Made by a program: the position numbers and the translations under genes. DNA of 64,000 nucleotides, from the NCBI GenBank assembly GCA_017387565.1, contig JAFOEY010000011.1, positions 46,024 to 110,023 of the forward strand, in the 5' to 3' direction. Every line of letters starts with the position of its first letter. Within the stretch, counting starts at the first letter, position 1. Below the pieces are notes generated by a model. That model was not told the origin of the DNA. It saw nothing but the letters and a program-made list of their open reading frames with translations, and ran no database searches. The stretch is from Lachnospiraceae bacterium (GTDB lineage Bacteria > Bacillota > Clostridia > Lachnospirales > Lachnospiraceae). This document shows, piece by piece, positions 56,531-64,000 of the stretch.

Positions 56531-56572
56531 CTTTAAAAAATAAAAAACATCATAAAAGGAGCTTATGATGTC
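56531..56572 (-). terminator. Riboswitch-linked intrinsic terminator
   Basis: On the minus strand ACATCATAA / TTATGATGT with loop GCTCCTT is followed by TTTTTATTTTTT. It begins 7 bases after the c-di-GMP aptamer and about 65 bases before the cyclase ATG, the expected position of the expression platform. Confidence 0.88.
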
Positions 56573-56577
56573 TAAAA

Positions 56578-56645
56578 ATGCAACTGGCTGACATTTTACA
56601 GTCCCTATAGCTTTGCGTCACAGACTTTCGTCTGCTTTGCCCAAT
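56578..56645 (-). ncRNA. Cyclic di-GMP-I (GEMM-I) riboswitch aptamer
   Basis: The minus strand reads GGGCAAAGCAGAC-GAAA-GTCTG, GACGCAAAGC, then AGCCAGTTGCA. These are the three conserved blocks of GEMM-I: the helix with GNRA tetraloop, the GACGCAAAGC junction and the tetraloop-receptor/AGCCAG-TTGC end. It sits in the leader of the diguanylate cyclase gene, with promoter and terminator well placed. Whether ligand turns the gene on or off depends on pairing between the 3' aptamer strand and the terminator, which I could not compute. Confidence 0.93.
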
Positions 56646-56662
56646 ATTTATTTTGTAAAAAA

Positions 56663-56691
56663 ATTGTAGCATACATAATAGGTAATTGCAA
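56663..56691 (-). promoter_or_regulatory. Promoter of the riboswitch-cyclase transcript
   Basis: On the minus strand -35 TTGCAA (56686-56691), 17-bp spacer, -10 TACAAT (56663-56668). Transcription would begin about 10 bases before the aptamer. The -35 lies in one arm of a 13-bp inverted repeat (56684-56696 with 56769-56781). Confidence 0.72.
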
Positions 56692-56811
56692 CAACAATTT
56701 ATAGCAAAAATGACATTTGTCTGCAAAAACGACATTTTTTTACATGATCATAAAAAGATGCCAAAAACTGTTGTTGCAATTATGGAATATAAAAGACACC
56801 GGTTACATTAT

Positions 56812-59487
56812 TTATTTTTTAAAATAAGACAGACCAAAAGCTCCAAGCCCTACACTGCAGGCCACGGAAAAAGATGCCTTGTTTAGATACAATTGTTCAA
56901 ATGAGACACAACTGTTTATGGTATCTTTTAATTCATTCTGTTCTTTTATACTTAAGTTCACATGGGACGCAAACACAGCCCCCTCATCAATTTTATTCTT
57001 ATGAGATAGAGTATAGCGCACCAGCTGTTTCCTCACCTTTTTCATATCTCCCAGCATCACTCCGGTAATCGTAATCCGGCTCTTTCTCATCTGTAAAACA
57101 GGATGCACACGGAACCATTTACAAAGTTGCATAACAAACTTTCCGGTATAACCATTTTGGTAAAAAATGCCGACAGAAGGTATAATATATCGTGAAACCA
57201 CTCTGCTCTTTTCCCGATTGACCGTTCTGATAATTTCTTCTGTTGTTTTTCCCTGCATCGCAAGTTGGGCGGCATGCAATACCAATATACCTTCCCCACC
57301 ACAAACCTGTCCGGAATCAATAATATGAACATGATCAAAAGATTTTGCAGCCTCTACAGCAGTTCCGTAGCTTTTTCCCGAATTGGACGCTAAGGAAATA
57401 TAAATAATTTCATCTGCTTTGGTTAACTGCTCCGCAAAAAATTCCTCATACTCTTCCACAGATACATTGTCTGCAAAAGCAGTCGTTGCATTATCTGTGA
57501 CATAGTATTCAAGTGCATCTGAGTTAATCTCAATTGTATCTGCAAAACGTCCTTTTTCGGTTCGGATATATAAATACATAACACCAATATCATATTTATC
57601 AATCAAAGCATCCGGTATTTCCGCAACACAATCTGTCGTAATCAACACTTTCTTTTTCCGTTTTGTTAATGATCTGTGAATATTCAATTCTCCATTATCA
57701 ATATCTGTATTTCGATATTCAATCAAATCCTCCGTCAGATAAGATAATAATGTTTTCTCTAATGTTGCAGAATCAATTGGCTTTTCCAGATAAGAATCAA
57801 ATCCCTGATTCAGATAAAACTCTTCCATATCAGAACCGCTATTGGCTGATAATGCAATTACGACACTGTCTTTGCAAAGTCCGTTGGCTTGTTTGCGTAA
57901 TTCTCTTAATGTCTCAACACCATCCATCTCAGGCATCAGATGATCTAACAGGATAATATGGTAAGCCTTTGTTTTGGTAAGCTCGAGACACTCCTTTCCG
58001 CTGTTTGCGCAGTCAATGGAAACCTTGGTTTTTTCCAACAGTTTTTTGATTACCATACAGTTGGTCCGGATATCATCAACCACCAGAATTTTGACTTCAG
58101 GAGCTTCAAATAGCTGCCGGTATTTTCCTTCTGTCTGTGGATTACGGCGCATATTCTGTATCATATCTCCAATGGGTGTTTCATCAATAATCCCCTGCTT
58201 TAAAGAAACCGTGAATACGGAGCCTCTTTTATAAATACTGTCGACCGAAATCGTTCCGCCCATCAGATCTACCAATTGCTTGGTAATATTTAATCCCAGA
58301 CCGCTACCTTCAATTCTTTGATTTTGCTTCTGATCAATTCTCTTAAAAATGCTATAGATATTATCAATATCTTCTTTTTTAATACCAATACCGGTATCAC
58401 GGATTGCAATTTTCAGAATGACTTCATCATCTTCCATTTTTTCTGTGGCAGCATCCATGGTTATGGTTCCGGTTTCCGTATACTTTATGGCATTCGTCAG
58501 AAGATTGAGCATAATCTGCTGAATACGTTTTTTATCACCATGCATCTGGCTTGGAATATTTTCATCAATATGTATCAGAAACTCCAGATTTTTTTCATCA
58601 ATTCTGTTTCTGACCATATCAATAACTTCTTCAAACAACTCGGTTGTCTGATAAGTATTCCTGACAATCGTCATCTTCTGTGTTTCCATCTGGGAAACAT
58701 CCAGAATGTCATTGACGAGACTTAACAGCATCTTTCCTGCATTCTTTACATTTTTAGCATAAGCAAGTGTTTCCTCTTCCCTGCTTTCACGCAAAATCAT
58801 CTCATTTAATCCGATTATGGTATTAATAGGTGAACGAATTTCATGACTCATACTGGCAAAAAAGCTCACCCTTGAATCACTGAGCTGTTCAAGCTCTATT
58901 TTCTGCTGTTCTACCATTTGCTGCTTTTCGGAATAAGTCTGGATGTTAAATTTAATCATAATACCGATAGCAAATCCCGTTGCGATTATAGAAAAAGCCG
59001 AATCAAACATAATAGCTTCTCTACTTGGTAAAGGCATCACAATTTCCGGAATATAATATGCAATCAGATAGCAGCCGGCATCAACTAAAACATCCAGGAT
59101 GATAAATACATTCCTTATTTTTCCCTCAAACATCAGAAATGTATAAATCAGATTGGCACATAACCAGATACTGGCACCACCATAAACGCCACCATTCAGG
59201 AAAAAAATATTTGGAAATATAATTACTAATAAAACCAACCCAAACAAAACACTCGCAAGTTCTACCCTTCGAAATTGAACAGACATTACCAGTGTAATAA
59301 ATGTTATAATCAGCAAAAGAAAAAAGGTTTCTACCATCAGTGGTTCCTTTGAAAATGGAATCGTCTCAAGCAACCCTAAAAAGGCAGAGAACAAAACGAT
59401 TAAACTGATTACACAAAAAAACCGTTCTCTGATGTCACTTCTTCCGCCTAATAAAACTTTACGTAACTCGTTAAAGAAAGCTTTCAT
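56812..59487 (-). CDS. Hybrid histidine kinase-receiver-DegV fusion
   Basis: An 891-aa membrane protein. Six membrane segments (about 22-180) without an outside sensor; coiled linker 185-205; HisKA with H215 in MSHEIRSP; HATPase with N332, DTGIG (364-368) and GSGLGL; receiver domain 465-585 with D471/D472, phospho-acceptor D515 and K569. The last ~280 residues (612-891) are a full DegV/FakB-like domain: ITTDCVAEIPDALIDKYDIG, ISLASNSGKSYGTAVEAA, VHIIDSGQVCGGEGILVLHA. DegV proteins bind fatty acids. No HPt domain. AAAGGAGG lies in the end of the preceding kinase gene, three bases after its stop, so the two are coupled. Confidence 0.92.
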   Translation of the reverse strand: MKAFFNELRKVLLGGRSDIRERFFCVISLIVLFSAFLGLLETIPFSKEPLMVETFFLLLIITFITLVMSVQFRRVELASVLFGLVLLVIIFPNIFFLNGGVYGGASIWLCANLIYTFLMFEGKIRNVFIILDVLVDAGCYLIAYYIPEIVMPLPSREAIMFDSAFSIIATGFAIGIMIKFNIQTYSEKQQMVEQQKIELEQLSDSRVSFFASMSHEIRSPINTIIGLNEMILRESREEETLAYAKNVKNAGKMLLSLVNDILDVSQMETQKMTIVRNTYQTTELFEEVIDMVRNRIDEKNLEFLIHIDENIPSQMHGDKKRIQQIMLNLLTNAIKYTETGTITMDAATEKMEDDEVILKIAIRDTGIGIKKEDIDNIYSIFKRIDQKQNQRIEGSGLGLNITKQLVDLMGGTISVDSIYKRGSVFTVSLKQGIIDETPIGDMIQNMRRNPQTEGKYRQLFEAPEVKILVVDDIRTNCMVIKKLLEKTKVSIDCANSGKECLELTKTKAYHIILLDHLMPEMDGVETLRELRKQANGLCKDSVVIALSANSGSDMEEFYLNQGFDSYLEKPIDSATLEKTLLSYLTEDLIEYRNTDIDNGELNIHRSLTKRKKKVLITTDCVAEIPDALIDKYDIGVMYLYIRTEKGRFADTIEINSDALEYYVTDNATTAFADNVSVEEYEEFFAEQLTKADEIIYISLASNSGKSYGTAVEAAKSFDHVHIIDSGQVCGGEGILVLHAAQLAMQGKTTEEIIRTVNREKSRVVSRYIIPSVGIFYQNGYTGKFVMQLCKWFRVHPVLQMRKSRITITGVMLGDMKKVRKQLVRYTLSHKNKIDEGAVFASHVNLSIKEQNELKDTINSCVSFEQLYLNKASFSVACSVGLGAFGLSYFKK

Positions 59488-59490
59488 AAG

Positions 59491-62237
59491 TTAATTGCCT
59501 CCTTTCAGGTCATTACGTAATACTTCCAAATCAGAACCTGCCGCAAAATAGTCATCCTGATTAATCTTTCTGCGAATTTTGTCCAACTCACTTTTTTTCG
59601 TATCTTTACCAATTTTATACCGGCTAAGTTCATCAACAATTGCAAGCATTTCGTCTTTTCTCAGACTATACATCGCATCTTCAAATTTTGCATATAAAGC
59701 ATCAAAGTTTTCCATCGTCAAGGACATTTTTTCCGAAGCATCCGTTGATTCGCTAACTGCCACAACATCACCTGAATCATTTGCCAGAATTATATTCACG
59801 CGTTCCTGTTTTTTAAGCTGTTCCATCAAGCTTTCATATTCGCTAAGAACACTGTCATGATTTTTTAGGATAATATCAAATCGTCCCTCTTTTCCGGCAA
59901 ACTCCAGTTCCCTTGCACGATCAGATAAATGCATGGCGCCGATACTCTTCATGGTACTCTTCAACGCATGAATCTTAATAATATAATTTTCCCAATCTTT
60001 ATTTTGAAACAGCTCAGACAATAATGCAGCATTTTCTTCATAATTCAGGACACATTCTGCCAAAATCATATAGAATCCTTCTTCGCCGCCACAATATAGC
60101 ATTCCTGTTTCTTTATCGATATCTGTAAGTTCAAGGCTATCTGTTGTTTCCTGCTGTTTCATAGTATCCTCAGCATCTTCAAATATCATTTTTTCCGGAG
60201 GAAGGGTCCTTCTTAATACTCTCTCAAGTACTGATAATTCAACCGGCTTTTCCAAAAAATCAGAAAAACCTTCTGATAAAAACAACTTACGGCTTCCCGC
60301 AACTGCATTGGCAGTCAGTGCAATAATCGGCACACGCTGGTAATAGCTTCCGACTTTTTCACGAATTCGATGTGTAGTTTCCACACCATCCATATCCGGC
60401 ATCATATGGTCCATAAAAATAAAATCAAAATCCATACTTTCCACTTTTTCCAATGCTTCCGACCCGCTTAATGCTTTCGTCACACTGATTTTAAATTGGG
60501 AAAGAATATTTTCGATGACACGGATATTCATAACATTGTCATCGACAACCAGTACATGTGCACTGGGAGCGCTAAAGCGCTTACTCTTAATCGGCTTTTC
60601 AGCATGTTCACTGTCATATTCCTCATTCAAGGCCGCTACAACGGACAAAGAATATACCGGTCGGTACATAAGCAGTGCATTTTCGTATTTCCGGTCTATC
60701 TTTGCATTTCTCGGAACCGAAATCATAAGTTTTGTCCGTAGGGCTATTGCATCAAAATACTTCGGATCTTCCTCATATTCAACGTCCGTAATAAAAACGT
60801 GAGTATAGCGTTTTCCTTTCATACGCCTTTTCATCTCATCCAGATTTTTACATAATTGCCAGGAAACCGGAATGTTCTTTACCATGTTTTCAATTTGCGC
60901 GGTAAAAGCATCGCGTGACCCCGGTCTTGCCTGACGTTCAACATTAAAATAACATGCAATGCTGATTTCTTCCGGATTATTCAATACCGCAACGGGTTGA
61001 TCTTTTACAATTTTTTGTGGAACAACAAAGGTAAATACACTTCCCTTACCTTCCTTACTGTTAACAGTAATGACACCACCTAATTTTTTGGCAAGCAGAT
61101 TACTGATTGCCAATCCAAGACCAACACCGCCTTCCTGACGGTTGCGACGGGTATCCAGCTGTCCAAAACCGGTAAACAGATTCTCCATGTAGTTCTCACG
61201 CATTCCAATTCCGGTATCCGTAATGGAAACAGACAGATTAATTCCATAACTCTCTCTTCTTCCGCTGACTTTAATTCCAATATAACCGGAATGGGTAAAT
61301 TTAACTGCATTACTGACCATATTCATGATAATACGGCGTATTTTCTTTTCATCACCTTCTAACAATGCCGGAATAGATGTGTCAAAATCTACAACAACAT
61401 CCAGATCTTTTTCGGCAACCGCGGCCATTGTCATATTAATAACATCGTTAATCGTGGAAGAAATATTATATACTTCTTCTTCCAAATCCATTTCACCGGC
61501 CTGAAGCTCTGAAAAATCCAGAATATCATTTACCATTGACATTAATTTTTTACTTGCCACCTGAATGTTATAAATTTCTTCTTTTATGACATTCAGGTCT
61601 GTCTGTTTTTGTGCCATTTCACTCATGCCGTAGATAGTGTTTAAAGGAGTGCGTATTTCATGACTGATATTCGCCAAAAATCATCCTTGATGCGCTCTGC
61701 CTTTGTCATATCCTGAATGATCTGCATGGATTTTGCCGCACTTTCATTTCTCTGCCTTACCCATACCTGTAATAAAATAATATAAATAAGTATATTTGCA
61801 ATCTGTGGCAGAGCCTGATGAAAATCACCCATCATCATGTTCTGCTTTCCTTCCACAATGAAAATAACAAGCAACAATATCTGGGTAATATTGACAATAA
61901 CAACCAGATCGGTTATCGCATACATAGAAATTACGGAACCGATAATAAAAAACGGTGGAATGATATCAACATAATTGTCAGAATACAGGGCATAGAGAAA
62001 AAAACATAACTGTATAAGCAGAGTTGTAAACAATGCCCGCATAGAATATGTTTTATATCGCATGATAAACAAAGCCCATGCCGTTGCAAGACTAAACCCG
62101 ATAATTACAATAATCCAGGCATCCCACTTTTTGGTAATCCCCACGTAACCCATCATGATCCCGTAGATGGTAAAGAAAATCAGAACAAATTTTTCAATTT
62201 TTCTTTCCTGCTTTTCAGTTGCAATATAATGCTCCAA
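59491..62237 (-). pseudogene. Hybrid histidine kinase with HPt domain, interrupted by a frameshift
   Basis: Two frames make one kinase. 62237-61680 encodes the start (TTG at 62237 after GAGGGG), six membrane segments and the linker up to ERIKDDF. 61677-59491 continues with LANISHEIRTPLNTIYGM (HisKA), HATPase (DTGIGM, GVGLGL), a degenerate receiver-like stretch (about 237-340), a true receiver (VLVVDDN, MDHMMPDMDG, LEKPVE) and an HPt domain (IHALKSTMKSIGA). At 61676-61680 the run of five A (plus strand) breaks the frame; six would restore FLANISHE. Mutation, slippage or sequence error are possible. Confidence 0.88.
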
Positions 62238-62262
62238 ATTAAAACCCCTCAATTGAATTAAT

Positions 62263-62331
62263 ATGATACCAGAATCAATTGTAGTATTCCATTGGCATCA
62301 TAGGGCAAAATATCTTTTGCTCCCAACATAA
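62263..62331. repeat. Family A element, internally deleted copy
   Basis: Starts ATGATACCAG and ends TTGCTCCCAACATA like the full copies at 431 and 10388, but lacks the central ~115 bases with two hairpins. The right end abuts the chemoreceptor stop codon (62332), as copy 2 abuts the HD-GYP stop. Confidence 0.75.
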
Positions 62332-63685
62332 TTAATATTTTCCAAATCCTTCACCGAGCGAAATAATCTGCTCATTCCGATGAGATGTTGAAGAATAATT
62401 TGTTTTACTGTATCCGCTTTGGGATGTTCTATTGCTTCCATCCAACTGATATACGGAAAGCAAGTCTCTCATACGCTTTGCCTGTCCGGACAGCTCCAGA
62501 CTTGCTGCTGCACACTCTTCACTCGTTGCAGAATTGTTGGATACTACCTGGGATACCTGCGATACAGCCTGATCAATCTGCTCGATTGCGGTAGCCTGAT
62601 AATTGGATGCCTCTGCAATTCCATTGATGATGTTTTCACTCTCCGAAACCACGGTTGAAATCTCTTCGATGGATTTCATCGTATCATCTGCGATGGTAGT
62701 GCCCATATGTATCTTTTTAATTGAATCTTCAATCATCTCGGCGGTTTCTGCCGCTGCTGCAGAACTCTTTGCTGCCAGATTGCGGACTTCCTCAGCAACT
62801 ACGGCAAATCCCATTCCGGCATCACCGGCTCTTGCTGCTTCCACTGCTGCATTTAATGCTAAAATATTGGTCTGGAATGCAATATCATCGATGACTTTGA
62901 TAATCTTTGAAATATTTTCAGATGAAACATTGATTTCATTCATGGCTGAAACCATTTCTTCCATTTGTTCATTTCCTTTTTTCATGCTTATGATTGCTTT
63001 GGAAACAAGATCTGCAGCTTCATCCGCTTTTTTTGCATTATTTTTTGTTTTTTCTGCAATATCATCAATGGAAGCGGTAATCTGTTCAATGGCACTTGCC
63101 TGTTCGGTAGATCCTTGTGCCAATGCTTCGCTGGCAGATGCAACTTCACCGGCTGAAATCTCTACCTGTACGGCACCTTCCCGAATCTGAAGAAGAGAAT
63201 CTTTGTTACGTTCAACCAGTTGTTTTAATGAATTTCCCAAGAGGTCTCTGTCACTTTTCGGTTTCACATCAACCATCAGATTTCCGTCAGCCACTTCTTC
63301 CATAATGGCAGCTTCTTCTTTAATTATTATGAATCAATCGATTAAATTCATCAATGACAATACCAAACTCATCATTATTTATCTTATCCAGCTTTTCAGT
63401 AGCGCTTCCGTTGGCAAGATCTTTGCTGGCAGACGCAATCATAGCCAGATTAACGCGTACCGAACGCAGTACAAAAGTAACAATTGCCGTCATAAATATG
63501 ACTACTAAAACCATTTCAAACAATATAAACCCTGTGCACACTTTACTAAATGCAACTGCCTCTGAGCCATCCAGCCCGGCCGCATGTGAAATGGAATACA
63601 TTGCACCGCCCAGCATAGCTATAATTGCAACATCAATAGCCAAAAAACAAGCCATCAGTTTTTTACGAAATGAAATATCTTTCAT
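62332..63685 (-). pseudogene. Methyl-accepting chemotaxis protein, interrupted by a frameshift
   Basis: 63685-63320 encodes two membrane segments with only a ~20-residue outside loop and the start of HAMP, ending in a stop after FNRLIHNN. The frame resumes as [16 protein letters not shown] from about 63318 and covers the rest of HAMP and the signalling domain, with the hairpin tip [22 protein letters not shown]-type sequence intact ([12 protein letters not shown]). Removing one A near 63322-63328 restores the frame. AAGGAGG precedes ATG. The receptor lacks a sensor domain, so it would sense in or at the membrane. Two open halves, no complete product. Confidence 0.85.
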
Positions 63686-63697
63686 GATTTATCCTCC

Positions 63698-63861
63698 TTA
63701 CTCTTCTGTGTCATCGGCTTCACTCTCGCCGCTTACCTGTTCTAAAATAACCATATCATCATGCAACAATTTATCCGGATCCAACAGTAATTTCACCGAA
63801 TCTCCAACCTTTCCGATTGCATATACATAGCGGTCCTGTTGTGATTTGACCTGTTTTGCTA
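63698..63861 (-). pseudogene. cheW: cheW remnant, 5' part removed by IS insertion
   Basis: The last ~54 residues of a CheW-like adaptor: AKQVKSQQDRYVYAIGKVGD then LLLDPDKLLHDDM, the usual strand-helix end of CheW, followed by an acidic tail. Upstream the homology stops at about 63861, where IS-like sequence begins. It lies 12 bases before the chemoreceptor start, so cheW and the receptor were one operon. Confidence 0.75.
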
Positions 63862-64000
63862 TGTTAATCACGGTGATAAAATGTACAAAAAACACGTTCA
63901 AAAAATGTACAATCAACCTCCAATAAACTAATATCAGTTTGATGGAGGAATAAGAATGATTGGAGATAAATGGTTGAGCATAAGAAACGACAGAAAAAAA
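63862..64000 (+). mobile_element. Left end of an IS21-like insertion sequence (continues beyond window)
   Basis: From TGTTAATCACGG at 63862 the sequence no longer fits CheW. Two copies of AAAATGTACAA at 63878 and 63902, 24 bases apart, resemble the multiple subterminal repeats at IS21-family ends. A transposase-like reading frame starts at 63956. The family assignment rests on these repeats and the start of the gene; the rest is outside the window. Confidence 0.6.
63956..64000 (+). CDS. Transposase start, IstA-like (partial)
   Basis: Fifteen codons, MIGDKWLSIRNDRKK, after GGAGGA. The pattern of a short acidic start followed by W-x-I/L and basic residues fits the IstA N-terminus before its helix-turn-helix. 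The gene runs off the window. Confidence 0.55.
   Translation, partial: MIGDKWLSIRNDRKK

Noticed and set aside
61674-61682. Programmed frameshift as the explanation for the split kinase
   Set aside because: No canonical slippery heptamer or following structure is visible; kept only as a remote option.
63318-63330. Programmed +1 frameshift in the chemoreceptor
   Set aside because: The site does not resemble known +1 signals; mutation or sequence error is simpler.

Overview
The window looks like a chromosome segment of a low-GC Gram-positive anaerobe of the Clostridia, most likely a Lachnospiraceae-type gut bacterium. The supporting evidence is AT-rich DNA with strong AGGAGG ribosome sites, ispH overlapping a four-repeat S1 gene, a yqzL-like gene between era and recO, a Na+-pumping decarboxylase cluster, a 1.4-kb-codon 2-hydroxyacyl-CoA dehydratase activase fusion, a CsoR/CopA copper operon and a c-di-GMP-I riboswitch. 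Nearly all genes lie on the minus strand. The plus-strand exceptions are the RNase H-like gene (710), the activase (42802), a 67-aa orphan (55066) and a transposase start at the right edge. This is an inference from gene content; no marker was searched.

Layout from left to right. 1-709 is gene-free and carries two structured repeats. 710-1822 is a YprB-like nuclease. 1899-5440 (minus) holds cheR, the S1-like gene, ispH and cmk. 5591-9018 has a BaiN/HI0933 flavoprotein, an RpiR regulator, a TetR regulator and a thioesterase. 9064-16882 is a signalling and surface block: a FecR-domain membrane protein, a GAF/HD-GYP protein, a TIM-barrel epimerase-like protein, a CHASE2 adenylate cyclase and a secreted InlB-B-repeat protein. 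17099-18511 is an unknown membrane protein. 18878-24296 is a biotin-dependent Na+-pump decarboxylase or transcarboxylase operon. 24436-29496 has two D,D-carboxypeptidases around scpA, scpB and a phosphoesterase. 29793-35921 holds rpsU, alaS, glyS, a lipoprotein and recO. 35860-42555 holds yqzL-like, era, an M16C protease, an unknown gene, a degenerate sigma-like protein and a rhomboid-like protein. 42802-47058 is the activase. 47430-51744 has a lipoprotein, galE, a DUF2225-like protein and a Y-family polymerase with a YolD-like partner. 51754-54808 is copA(Z) and csoR. 55358-63916 is c-di-GMP and sensory signalling: a riboswitch-controlled diguanylate cyclase, a histidine kinase fused to DegV, a frameshifted hybrid kinase, a frameshifted chemoreceptor and a cheW remnant cut by an IS21-like element.

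Most notable: (1) a hybrid histidine kinase whose C-terminal 280 residues are a complete DegV/FakB-like fatty-acid-binding domain; (2) a CopA ATPase ending in a CopZ-like domain that has its own internal Shine-Dalgarno site and ATG, so one gene probably makes pump and chaperone; (3) a sigma70-like protein without promoter-melting residues or region 4; (4) a c-di-GMP-I riboswitch with terminator in front of a diguanylate cyclase; (5) at least four families of long-hairpin intergenic repeats, one copy of which supplies the stop codon of the YolD-like gene; (6) three neighbouring sensory genes (cheW, chemoreceptor, kinase) all broken, which suggests decay of this chemosensory locus or, for the two frameshifts, sequence errors.
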